Assembly: GCA_024280015.1 (NCBI GenBank)
Contig: JAJRQY010000157.1
Span: 1 to 64,000, forward strand
DNA: 64,000 bases
Reading direction: 5' to 3'
Origin: Actinomycetes bacterium
GTDB taxonomy: Bacteria > Actinomycetota > Acidimicrobiia > Acidimicrobiales > SZUA-35
The translations under genes and the position numbers were made by a program. Within the stretch, counting starts at the first letter, position 1. Every line of letters begins with the position of its first letter. A model generated the notes under the pieces. It did not search any database, was not told where the DNA came from, and was given only the letters and a program-made list of their open reading frames with translations. Of this stretch, positions 1-7,792 are shown one piece after another.

Positions 1-250
1 ACAGGTCGTTGAGGGTGGCAACCGCAGCGGCGGTGACCGCCGGGGGGCGGGTGTAACCGTTGGTGACGGGTCCGATCTTGATCCGCTCCGTCTCGCGGGC
101 GGTGGCCCCAAGGCAGGCATAGATATCGGGATGGAAACCCTCATCAGCCACCAGCACATAGTCGTAGCCAACGCGTTCGGCTTCAACCGCGATGGTGATG
201 ACGTCACTGGCTGACATCAGTGGGACAATATGGATGCCGGCCTTCACCAT
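1..250 (-). CDS. luciferase-like F420-dependent oxidoreductase (C-terminus beyond window)
   Basis: This is the N-terminal 83 codons of a luciferase-like monooxygenase/F420-dependent oxidoreductase. The minus strand translates from ATG at 250 as MVKAGIHIVPLMSASDVITI, followed by a VGYDYVLVADE stretch and TERIKIGPVTNGYTRPPA, the usual first beta-alpha units of this TIM-barrel family. An AGGA ribosome site sits 7 bases before the ATG and overlaps the stop of the SDR gene, so it is the last visible gene of the molybdenum hydroxylase operon. Such enzymes usually carry hydride via F420 or FMN; the substrate cannot be told. The gene is cut by the window edge, not truncated biologically as far as can be seen. 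Family assignment is fairly sure, cofactor is inferred. Confidence 0.8.
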   Translation of the reverse strand, partial: MVKAGIHIVPLMSASDVITIAVEAERVGYDYVLVADEGFHPDIYACLGATARETERIKIGPVTNGYTRPPAVTAAAVATLNDL

Positions 251-259
251 CAGCGTGTC

Positions 260-1012
260 CTAGCCTGCTTCGGCTTGGCGGTGGCCATAGCGCTGACCAC
301 CGTCGATGACCAGGGTTTCACCGTTGACATAGTCGGCCTCGATCAGGTACTTCACCCCGTGGGACATTTCTTCGGGGGTTCCCCAGCGGTGCACGAGCGT
401 GTTGGCTGCGGTCCGTTCGTACTTACCATCGTCATAGTCGTTGGGCCGAAGGGCCGGCCCGAAGACAACAGCATTGGCCCGAACGGTTGGAGCTAATTCC
501 AGTGCGAACTGACGAGTCATGGCAATGATGGCTGACTTGCCAACCGAGTGAGCGATATAGCCAGGCCACGCCTCGATTGATGAGAGATCACTCACACTCA
601 CAATGGCCCCGCCGCCACGCTTCAGCATGGAGGGGGCTGCCAGATTGGTGCAGTAGAAGGGGCCGTTAACCAGGGTGCTGATGGTCTTCTCCCAGACACT
701 CAGATCGGTGGTCGGGAACGGATCGTTGTGAAAGGACGAGGCATTGTTGACCAGGATGTCAACCCCACCAAACTTATCGGTTGCCGCCTGCACCATGGCT
801 TCGACCTGGCCGTAGTTGCCAACGTCAGCCTGAACCGCCAGTGCACCGACTCCGAGTGCTTCGGCCTCGGCCGCGGTTGCGTTGGCTTCGTCCTCGGAAT
901 GGTTGTAGTTGATGATGACATTGGCGCCGGCTTCAGCCAGAGTCAGAGCAATCACTCGGCCGACCCGCTTGGCGCTTCCGGTGACGATGGCAGTTTTGCC
1001 AGCAATATCCAT
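260..1012 (-). CDS. pteridine-reductase (PTR1/FolM)-like SDR with altered catalytic Tyr
   Basis: A 250-residue short-chain dehydrogenase. The cofactor loop TGSAKRVGR (residues 11-19), NYNHSEDEAN (35-44) and VNNAS (88-92) resemble PTR1/FolM pteridine reductases. In PTR1 the catalytic residues are Asp-Tyr-Lys; here Asp142 and Lys159 are present, but the Tyr position is His155 (YIAHSVGK, codon CAC). Tyr152, three residues earlier, is the only nearby tyrosine. The C-terminal NGETLVIDGGQRYGH is typical. I chose ATG 1012 over the upstream ATG at 1123 because AGAGGA lies just before it and homology starts there. It follows yqeC by 58 bp. Activity on pterins is only inferred, and the missing Tyr may change or abolish reductase chemistry. 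Confidence 0.8.
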   Translation of the reverse strand: MDIAGKTAIVTGSAKRVGRVIALTLAEAGANVIINYNHSEDEANATAAEAEALGVGALAVQADVGNYGQVEAMVQAATDKFGGVDILVNNASSFHNDPFPTTDLSVWEKTISTLVNGPFYCTNLAAPSMLKRGGGAIVSVSDLSSIEAWPGYIAHSVGKSAIIAMTRQFALELAPTVRANAVVFGPALRPNDYDDGKYERTAANTLVHRWGTPEEMSHGVKYLIEADYVNGETLVIDGGQRYGHRQAEAG

Positions 1013-1070
1013 AGTGATTGTCCTCTGTGATTCGGTCCGGCAATGGCGAGCGGCGCGTGTTTGGTATGAC

Positions 1071-1871
1071 TTACTCACGAACCGTATTGGTAAACCCAGC
1101 ATGATGTCCAGTGTCGTGTCCACTGTTGATCAGAACGACGCGAAGATCGGGCTCTCTCGTGTGCAGTACATCCGCCAGCTCCTCGGCCAATGAACGCGTG
1201 GAATCATCAACCTTGGTCACAACAATCACATACTCTGCGCCATCGGGACGAGCCCGGCGCGGTCCGTTCGGGTGAAGCAAGACACGGGCCGCGTGGACAG
1301 GATCAAGCCGCTGGTACGGATGACAGCGGGCCAAGGCTGCTACCCGCAACGGTCGGTGACACTGGTCGGAAATGACCCGACCCAGGGCATCCGCACCAAT
1401 AACCGAAAGTAGCTTGGTGGCCGATGTTGGCACCACCGGCTCAAACGGGGCCGGTGCTTTGAACGGCAACTGTCGTGAGCCGTCGGCCTCAACAATGAGA
1501 TGGTCCACCAGTTGAGCAAGCTGGTCGCAGACCTCAGGCGATACACCGCCAACCTTGGGGCCAACAGCTGCCCGCTCCGTAGTCCTGCTGATGACTGTCG
1601 TGTCGCTCATGTTCCAAACCAGAACAGGTTCCTCTCTGGCTTGGATAGCCGGGTCATCCTCCGGCCTCACCACTCGGAATCCACCGTGCTGGTGCGAACC
1701 CATTCGGGTCGTCGTTGTCATGATTACCGATCCGTCAAGCTGGCGCCCGAGGGTATGAAGCAAGGTTGTCTTTCCCCCTCCACCAACCAAAGCGATGTGC
1801 TCGTGATCACCAAAGTCCAGGCTGTTGCTCAGGTCCGCCAGGTCAATGCTCACGGGCTGGTCAATGCTCAC
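1071..1871 (-). CDS. yqeC: YqeC-family selenium-dependent molybdenum hydroxylase accessory protein
   Basis: A 266-residue protein of the YqeC family, which comparative genomics ties to selenium-dependent molybdenum hydroxylases. A P-loop-like GGGGKTTLLHTLG lies at about residues 30-42, followed by MTTTTRMG, and the family signature EADGSRQLPFKAPAPFEP is present near the middle. These are NTPase features; the exact reaction in maturing the selenated molybdenum cofactor is not established. It overlaps yqeB by 11 bp, so the two are likely translationally coupled. No residue loss is visible in the motifs, which argues that cofactor maturation in this operon is still under selection. Confidence 0.87.
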   Translation of the reverse strand: MSIDQPVSIDLADLSNSLDFGDHEHIALVGGGGKTTLLHTLGRQLDGSVIMTTTTRMGSHQHGGFRVVRPEDDPAIQAREEPVLVWNMSDTTVISRTTERAAVGPKVGGVSPEVCDQLAQLVDHLIVEADGSRQLPFKAPAPFEPVVPTSATKLLSVIGADALGRVISDQCHRPLRVAALARCHPYQRLDPVHAARVLLHPNGPRRARPDGAEYVIVVTKVDDSTRSLAEELADVLHTREPDLRVVLINSGHDTGHHAGFTNTVRE

Positions 1872-2706
1872 GGGTTCGGTTGTCCCGTTCTATGACCATT
1901 CGGTTCTGCCAGGTGAGCACTGCCTCAAGCACTCCGCCACCAATGGCTAAGGCTTTGTCGGAAATCTGGTCGTAGGTGGCATCCAACCGTGGATCGACGT
2001 CACCGATCTTGTACTCGGCCGGCACAACCTGACCATCTCGGATCAGACCTCGGACAAGGCCATCGAAGGGGGCAAGGACGTCACTATCGCTAACTCGTCC
2101 GAGAACCTGATGCTCCTTCACCCCTTCTCCAATGGCGCAGTTCCAGTGGACTTGCCCCTCCACGGGTGCTCGAAGTACTCGTTCAGACCCCCAGCCATCG
2201 ACAATGCCAGGCACACCGGTATTGGGGGCAGCCGACCCAATCCAAAGGGCACGGCCCAGTCGAGAACCTCGCTTGGTTTCCACAACGACGTGACAGTCTT
2301 GGCCTACTTCGAACCCCGGTCCCAAAGCAATCACCAGCTCCGCATCATCAGGAGAGGTATCGATATTGCGCTTGGCTAGCCGAGCATCAATCACCACTGA
2401 AGCCCGATCCCCTGGAGTTTCGCCGCCGGGTAGATCAGCCGAAACCAGGACCGCCACCGCTCCCCCAGCAGCAACCTCAACCGCTTCGTCGTAGGAGGGC
2501 GCCAATCGACCGACGAGCCCTTCAATATCGACCGCACCGTCATCCACCGCGCTGGAAAGACTCACGGTTCGTCGAACCGCCAGTGGCTCAGCCAACTCCG
2601 TGACGATGACCGGGAAGCCGCTTCGAGACAATCGCCACGCCACACCGGTGGCCAGATCTCCTCCACCTCGAATGAGACAGAGCGGCCTGGCCGGAAGCTC
2701 ACTCAT
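1861..2706 (-). CDS. yqeB: YqeB-family selenium-dependent molybdenum hydroxylase maturation protein
   Basis: A 281-residue member of the YqeB/EF2563 family. The N-terminal LIRGGGDLATGVAWRLSRSG (about residues 12-31) is a Rossmann-type glycine loop, and TELAEPLAVRRTVSLSSAV follows, both classic for the family. The C-terminal part contains a biotinyl/lipoyl-like stretch (APVEGQVHWNCAIGEGV and LAPFDGLVRGLIRDG). The family is known from genomes with SelD and selenium-dependent molybdenum hydroxylases and is thought to act in making or inserting the labile selenium ligand; the mechanism is unknown. It overlaps xdhC by 4 bp and yqeC by 11 bp. All motifs look intact. Confidence 0.88.
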   Translation of the reverse strand: MSELPARPLCLIRGGGDLATGVAWRLSRSGFPVIVTELAEPLAVRRTVSLSSAVDDGAVDIEGLVGRLAPSYDEAVEVAAGGAVAVLVSADLPGGETPGDRASVVIDARLAKRNIDTSPDDAELVIALGPGFEVGQDCHVVVETKRGSRLGRALWIGSAAPNTGVPGIVDGWGSERVLRAPVEGQVHWNCAIGEGVKEHQVLGRVSDSDVLAPFDGLVRGLIRDGQVVPAEYKIGDVDPRLDATYDQISDKALAIGGGVLEAVLTWQNRMVIERDNRTREH

Positions 2707-3521
2707 TCTGTTGAGGCTCGTTGACTGGCAATGACCTCGGCCAGGATCGATACCGCAATCTCGGTCGGAGTTTCCGCTTCGATGTCCAGACCAATGGGCG
2801 AGTGGACGCGATCAAGATTGGCTGCTGTCTCACCGGCATCAGACAGCTTCTGGCGCGTGATTTCCCAGCGACGTGTACTGCCCATGATCCCGATGAAGGA
2901 TGCCGAGCTGGCCAACAGTGGCGGCAGGATCTCAACATCGAGACCAACATTGCGAGTGGTCATGACCACGAGGGTTTGCTCATCAATTGGTGCAGCTTCT
3001 AAAGCGCTTGTGATCGGACCGGTCAAGACCTCGACCCCGGCAATTGAGGAATCAATCGAGGAGGCAAGCTCTTCTCGATCATCCCAAGCGACCACCCGGT
3101 AGCCAAGCCAGCGAGCCAACTCGACCACAGCCTGGCCAACGTGACCAATACCAATGACGTACACGGTTGCTTGTGGCATATGAGGCTCCAAGAAGATCTC
3201 GACCGAGCCACCGCACACGCCAGGATCACCAGCAGCGGCATCGACCAGTGAATAGTTCAGTCGTCGTGGCCGCCCATCGGACAAGGCCTCGCTGGCCTCA
3301 GCCACAATCCTGGCTTCCATCTCGCCACCGCCAACGGTTCCCGATGTTGTCCCATCGGCGTACACCAGCATCTTGGAACCAGGGCCGCGTGGGACGGACC
3401 GATCGGTGTCAACAATGGTGGCTAGGGCAATCGGTCGGCGAGCAGCGATTGCTGCCCGCAACTCATCCAGCAAGGCGACACCAGCGGCGCCACTGGGTAC
3501 AGGAACAAGGGGTTCAACCAT
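2703..3521 (-). CDS. xdhC: XdhC/CoxI-family molybdenum cofactor insertion protein
   Basis: A 272-residue XdhC-family chaperone, which binds molybdenum cofactor, supports its sulfuration and inserts it into XDH-type hydroxylases. The N-terminal XdhC_CoxI domain shows ALATIVDTDRSVPRGPGSKM and GTVGGGEMEARIV; VCGGSVEIFLEP closes it. The C-terminal Rossmann domain starts at VYVIGIGHVGQAVVELA. The position often occupied by Cys in the GGC-VE motif is Glu here (GGGEME), which I believe also occurs in other XdhC proteins, so I do not treat it as a defect. It overlaps yqeB by 4 bp and shares one base with the amidohydrolase stop, fitting one co-translated operon serving the hydroxylase at 4861-7788. 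Confidence 0.9.
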   Translation of the reverse strand: MVEPLVPVPSGAAGVALLDELRAAIAARRPIALATIVDTDRSVPRGPGSKMLVYADGTTSGTVGGGEMEARIVAEASEALSDGRPRRLNYSLVDAAAGDPGVCGGSVEIFLEPHMPQATVYVIGIGHVGQAVVELARWLGYRVVAWDDREELASSIDSSIAGVEVLTGPITSALEAAPIDEQTLVVMTTRNVGLDVEILPPLLASSASFIGIMGSTRRWEITRQKLSDAGETAANLDRVHSPIGLDIEAETPTEIAVSILAEVIASQRASTE

Positions 3522-4828
3522 CAGTCACCCCACAATCGCCGGGCTTGCTCGTGAGTCTTGGCTCGCATCTGGTCAATGTCGGCTCCCAAAAGCTCACCCT
3601 TGCGGACCCGCCATTGGCCAGCAACCATGACCGAATCAACATCACGATGGTTACGCCACAACACCAGTTGCTCAAACAAATTGTGGGCGGTCACCGGTGT
3701 CGGAAAGTGTGCATCCACCAGCTGCAAGTCTGCACTCCATCCAACATCCAGTCGACTGATCTTGTCCAGGCCGAGTGCCTTTGCTCCACCTTCGGTCGCC
3801 AACCCAAGGACGGTGTTTGCCGGCATCACCCCAGGGTCAAGCCGGCGAGCCTTAGCCAGCAGGAATGACCCTCGCATGACCTCATAGAAGTCATTGATGT
3901 AGCCATCGGTACCCAACCCAACAGTCACGCCGGCTTCCAACAGCTCCGGGATCGGAGCAATGCCTCCACCAACCTCGCAGTTGGACAAGGGCATATGACT
4001 AACCCTCACGCCGCGCTCAGCGATGATTGCTCGATCCGAGTCGGTGAGTTGCACACACTGGCTAGCCAGGAAGCCCGGCCCGGCAACACCAAGCTCGTCG
4101 TAGTACTCAAAAGTCGACTTGCCGTACTCGGTTTGGCACCAGTTTCCTTCAAAATGACTTTCGTTGGCGTGGGCGTGAGTAAGGACTCCCAGTTCAGATC
4201 CAAGCTCAAAGGCCGTGCGGATGAAGTCGGCCGAGCAGGTAAAGGTGGTGTGGAAACACATCAGACCTGAGACCAGGCCGTCGGGTTGGCAGGCCTTGAT
4301 CAGATCGACGTTTTCTTGCAGGCTGATGGTGGCCGTTTCTGATCCGGCCCGTTCGGTTGCCTCAAAACTCAGCAAGGCTCGAATGCCTCGTTGTTCAACC
4401 ACTTCCTTCTCTACCAACAGCGCACCAGGCAGAGAACTCGGGGCTTCAAGAATGTCGTAGAAGGTTGTCGTTCCCGACCGCAGCATTTCGGCGCAGGCCC
4501 AATCGGTAGCTGCTTCGATCATTGGTTTGTCCAGGGCATCTTCGACCTGGGGCCACCAGTAGTCCTCCAGAAAGCTGCCGAAGCCGTCGGGCGGTGAATG
4601 CACATCGATGCCGTGGGCCAACACGCCATACATGTGCACATGGGCATTGACGAAGCCGGGCAGACACACCTGATCGGGAACCTTGATGCATTCGTCCTCG
4701 GGGTAACCAGAAACAAGGTCAGCGGCGGATGCAACCTCGACGATCTGGTCGTCGAGGACCCGAAGCCCCCACCCCTGGCGGGGAGGAGTGTCAGCACTGA
4801 CGATGAGCCAGCCAGGCAAGATCAACAT
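3521..4828 (-). CDS. SsnA-like amidohydrolase, metal site intact, active-site His replaced
   Basis: A 435-residue amidohydrolase of the TRZ/ATZ-guanine deaminase superfamily, closest in style to SsnA, which is found beside selenium-dependent molybdenum hydroxylases. Metal ligands are visible: HVH at residues 63-65, His220 in HAHANE with Glu223, and Asp308 in GLGTDGYINDFYE. In related deaminases a further histidine in a (L/A)AHCVHL motif helps position the substrate; here the segment reads ASQCVQL, so both histidines are glutamine (Gln257 and Gln260). SsnA itself has no well-proven reaction. The gene lies 32 bp after the hydroxylase and abuts xdhC. It may be a deaminase with changed chemistry, a binding protein, or an enzyme on an unusual substrate. 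Confidence 0.82.
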   Translation of the reverse strand: MLILPGWLIVSADTPPRQGWGLRVLDDQIVEVASAADLVSGYPEDECIKVPDQVCLPGFVNAHVHMYGVLAHGIDVHSPPDGFGSFLEDYWWPQVEDALDKPMIEAATDWACAEMLRSGTTTFYDILEAPSSLPGALLVEKEVVEQRGIRALLSFEATERAGSETATISLQENVDLIKACQPDGLVSGLMCFHTTFTCSADFIRTAFELGSELGVLTHAHANESHFEGNWCQTEYGKSTFEYYDELGVAGPGFLASQCVQLTDSDRAIIAERGVRVSHMPLSNCEVGGGIAPIPELLEAGVTVGLGTDGYINDFYEVMRGSFLLAKARRLDPGVMPANTVLGLATEGGAKALGLDKISRLDVGWSADLQLVDAHFPTPVTAHNLFEQLVLWRNHRDVDSVMVAGQWRVRKGELLGADIDQMRAKTHEQARRLWGD

Positions 4829-4860
4829 GAGAACTTCACCATGCCAGGGTCAGCACGAGA

Positions 4861-7788
4861 TCAGGATTCCTTGCCCGCATCAAGAGCTTGCCAGACCCGC
4901 TCGGGAGTGAAGGGCAAATCATTGATGGCAACCCCCGTTGCGTTGAGGATGGCATTTCGCAACGCGGGGGCCACACCGTCCTTGGGGATCTCGGCTACCG
5001 CCTTGGCGCCAAAGGGTCCGCTGTCTTCCATTGTTTGGACCAGGAAAACCTCGGTCGAGGGCATCTCGTCGGCCCGGTAGATCTTGTAAGGGCCGAAGGC
5101 AGCGTTGACCATGCGGCCATCATCGTCGAAGGCATATTCTTCACAATGGGCATAACCAAGGGCTTGCATCATGCCGCCCTCGACCTGGCCAGAAGCGGTG
5201 ATCGGGTTGATAGCGACCCCACAGTCAACGGCCATGACCAACTTGATGACGGTGATCTGCCCGGTATCGACGTCGAGCTCGATCTCGACGAACTGGGCGG
5301 CGAAGGGTGGTGGGCAATCGGGTGAGACGTAGGAGGCAGTATCCATGATCTGTTCCTGGTCTTGCCAATGGAGTGAGTCCAAGGCGATTTCTTCCAGGGT
5401 GACCGAGCGCCCGTCGGGACTCCAAGCTTTGCGGTCTCGCAATTCGATGGTGCAGGGGATCTCGATATCCAGCAGCATGGCTGCGCGTTCCTTGATGCGC
5501 TTGCGTACCTTCTCTGCGGTCAGCTTGGCCGCGGTTCCGGAGATGTAGGTGGTGGAGGATGCATAGGCCCCAGTGTCAAACGGGGTGATGTCGGTGTCAG
5601 AGGAATAGACCTTGATGTCATCCAGCGGCACGCCAAGCACTTCGGCGGCAATCTGGCCAATGACCGTGTCCGCACCTGTGCCAAGGTCGGTGGCCCCGAT
5701 CAGCATGTTGAACGAGCCGTCATCGTTCATCTTGATACTGCAACCGCCCATATCCAGGAACGGGATGGACGTGCCGTGCATGCAGAAGGCAAAGCCGAGG
5801 CCGCGACGAATGTTTGGCCGATCGGCCGGATTGGTCCACTGTGGATCATTACGACGATGCCACCCAATGGCGCGCTCAGCTTGGGCGACACATTCGTCGG
5901 TACCGCTGGTGACGACCTTGGGGTACTCGTCCATCTCGCCCTCTTCGACCGCCCGCTCACCCAGGTGGGGAGCAATGTCCAGCTCGTCCCCGACCTTGAC
6001 CCAGTTCTGGCGTTTGAACTCCAGAGGGTCCCGACCGAGGTCATGGGCGATGTCTTCCATATGGGCTTCGAGTGCGAACTCGGCCTGGGGAGCGCCATAG
6101 CCGCGATAGGCACCAGGAACAGGAATATTGGTGTAGACAACGTCGCAATCAAACCGCTTACTCTTGGAATTGTACGACGTCAGCCCTCGCAGCCCGGCAA
6201 CGGTTTGCACCGTGCTGGCGTGGGTTCCAAACGGACCAGTATTGCCAATCATGCGCATGTCTTGAGCGAGAAGGCTCCCGTCGTCGTCCACTCCGGTGCG
6301 GAAGGTTATGGTCTGGGGGTGGCGGGTCCGAGAAGACATGAACTCTTCTTCCCGTGTGAGTTCCAACTTGACCGGTCGCCTGGTCTTGATGGCCAGGTGA
6401 GCAACAATGTCCTCGATCAGCATCTCCTGCTTAGCGCCGAAACCGCCACCGATCCGGGGTTTGATGATCCGGATGTTCTTGATTTCCATTCCGACAACCG
6501 GGGCCAACATGCGGCGAACGTGGAAGGGCACCTGGGTAGCAGTCCGAACAACGAGGCGCTCGTCCTCGTCAAGCCACGCCACCGAAATATGGTTCTCGAT
6601 TGGGCAGGGCTGAACCTGATGGACCCGGAAGGTCTGCTCATACGTCTTGGGAGCGTTGGCTAGCTCTTGGTCAACGTCACCTCGCATCGCTCCGATATGG
6701 ACGACAATATTGTGGTCGCGGTCGTGGATGCCTTCGGTGTCGGCCTCATCGTGGATGTTCGGTGCCCCATCGAGGATGGCTTCGCGTTCATCAAATACCG
6801 CGGGCAACACCTCGTACTCGACCTTGATCAGTTGCAGCGCCTCTTCAGCAATCTCCAGTGTTTCGGCGGCAACAGCAGCGACCCGGTCACCGACATGGCG
6901 GACCTTGTCGTCAAAGCTGACCTGGTCATAAGGGTGGGGGTTGGGCCAGCTCTGGCCGCCAGAGGCGTACTTCACTCGGGGCAGATTCTGGTAATGGATA
7001 ACCGCGTGCACTCCTTGGAGGGCAACGGCGGCGGAGTCATCGATGTCAAGGATTCGAGCGTGGGCGTGGGGACTGCGAAGCACCTTGGCGATCAGCTGGC
7101 CCCGTGCTTCAAAATCGTCGGTGAAGGCAGCGTTTCCCTTGACCAAGCGGATGGCATCCACCTTGATCTCCGACTTGCCAACAACGGACATCTCGGGAAC
7201 GTCATCGGAAGGAATCAGCCGCGGAACCGCGTCCAGGGCGGCGGGAGCAACATCATTGGGGTCAACAACAACCGGGCTCTTGCCGTCAGTCATTGGCTGC
7301 ACGGTTAAAGCTTCGAAGGCTTCCAAGGTTTCGCCCCGCATCGAGGCCGCAGCGCGAAGCACTGCGTTGACCGGCTTCACATAGGCAGTCTCGCGGTCCA
7401 AGATCCCCGAAAGCATGTCGCGCACATCGGCTTCGGTTGGATTGGGATTCTCGGCGATGAGGGCGTAGGAGCCCAGGATCATGGCCGGGGCCGAGTAGCC
7501 GGACTGGAGGGCGCCGGAGGTGACGAACGCTTCCTGGATGGGATGCATGTCAACCGCGTTGAGGGCCTCAAGGGTCATCACGTCGTGGCCGTCAGCCTGG
7601 GCGGCTAGCAGGCAGTCGGTGTTGATGAGCTTGCCGTCGATCAGGACGGCACTGGCCCCGGTTTCACCGGTGTCGGATCCATAGCGAACACTAACCATGC
7701 CTTCTCGTCGCAGAGCGACAAGGAGAGTGTCGAAGGGTTCGACGTCGAGAGTGGTTGGTGCTCCGTTGAGGGTAAGTGAGATTTCCAT
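4861..7788 (-). CDS. molybdenum hydroxylase, molybdopterin subunit with a cysteine-less [2Fe-2S] domain
   Basis: A 975-residue XDH-family protein: ferredoxin-like and helical [2Fe-2S] domains (about 1-155) fused to the molybdopterin domains (about 200-975), the layout of XdhD-type enzymes. The molybdenum part looks complete: GGGFGAK at 447-453, GAYRGYGAPQ at 559-568 and the catalytic Glu at about 933 (AVAE, in place of GVGE). In the N-terminal part the fold signature is clear (TGASAVLIDGK, AAQADGH, HPIQEAF, NPTEADVRDMLSG), yet all eight cluster ligands are changed: Ser38, Thr43, Ser46, Asp58, Ser96, Ser99, Asp131 and Glu133. Gln95, which normally contacts the cofactor, is kept. ATG 7788 was chosen because homology starts there and a GGGGAAC sequence precedes it. 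The FAD subunit ends 4 bp upstream. Confidence 0.93.
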   Translation of the reverse strand: MEISLTLNGAPTTLDVEPFDTLLVALRREGMVSVRYGSDTGETGASAVLIDGKLINTDCLLAAQADGHDVMTLEALNAVDMHPIQEAFVTSGALQSGYSAPAMILGSYALIAENPNPTEADVRDMLSGILDRETAYVKPVNAVLRAAASMRGETLEAFEALTVQPMTDGKSPVVVDPNDVAPAALDAVPRLIPSDDVPEMSVVGKSEIKVDAIRLVKGNAAFTDDFEARGQLIAKVLRSPHAHARILDIDDSAAVALQGVHAVIHYQNLPRVKYASGGQSWPNPHPYDQVSFDDKVRHVGDRVAAVAAETLEIAEEALQLIKVEYEVLPAVFDEREAILDGAPNIHDEADTEGIHDRDHNIVVHIGAMRGDVDQELANAPKTYEQTFRVHQVQPCPIENHISVAWLDEDERLVVRTATQVPFHVRRMLAPVVGMEIKNIRIIKPRIGGGFGAKQEMLIEDIVAHLAIKTRRPVKLELTREEEFMSSRTRHPQTITFRTGVDDDGSLLAQDMRMIGNTGPFGTHASTVQTVAGLRGLTSYNSKSKRFDCDVVYTNIPVPGAYRGYGAPQAEFALEAHMEDIAHDLGRDPLEFKRQNWVKVGDELDIAPHLGERAVEEGEMDEYPKVVTSGTDECVAQAERAIGWHRRNDPQWTNPADRPNIRRGLGFAFCMHGTSIPFLDMGGCSIKMNDDGSFNMLIGATDLGTGADTVIGQIAAEVLGVPLDDIKVYSSDTDITPFDTGAYASSTTYISGTAAKLTAEKVRKRIKERAAMLLDIEIPCTIELRDRKAWSPDGRSVTLEEIALDSLHWQDQEQIMDTASYVSPDCPPPFAAQFVEIELDVDTGQITVIKLVMAVDCGVAINPITASGQVEGGMMQALGYAHCEEYAFDDDGRMVNAAFGPYKIYRADEMPSTEVFLVQTMEDSGPFGAKAVAEIPKDGVAPALRNAILNATGVAINDLPFTPERVWQALDAGKES

Positions 7789-7792
7789 GGGT

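Noticed and set aside
2576-2590. Palindrome GGTTCGTCGAACC as a second SOS box
   Set aside because: It lies inside yqeB coding sequence and has the half-sites in the inverse order (GTTCG before CGAAC), unlike a LexA box.
7726-7740. TCGAAGGGTTCGA as a LexA box
   Set aside because: The spacing between half-sites is too short (three bases rather than six between TCGAA and TTCGA) and it lies inside the hydroxylase gene.
4861-7788. Loss of hydroxylase cysteines as a frameshift or mistranslation artefact
   Set aside because: Flanking conserved residues stay in register on both sides of each site, the frame is unbroken for 975 codons, and raw codons around residue 38 were checked by hand.
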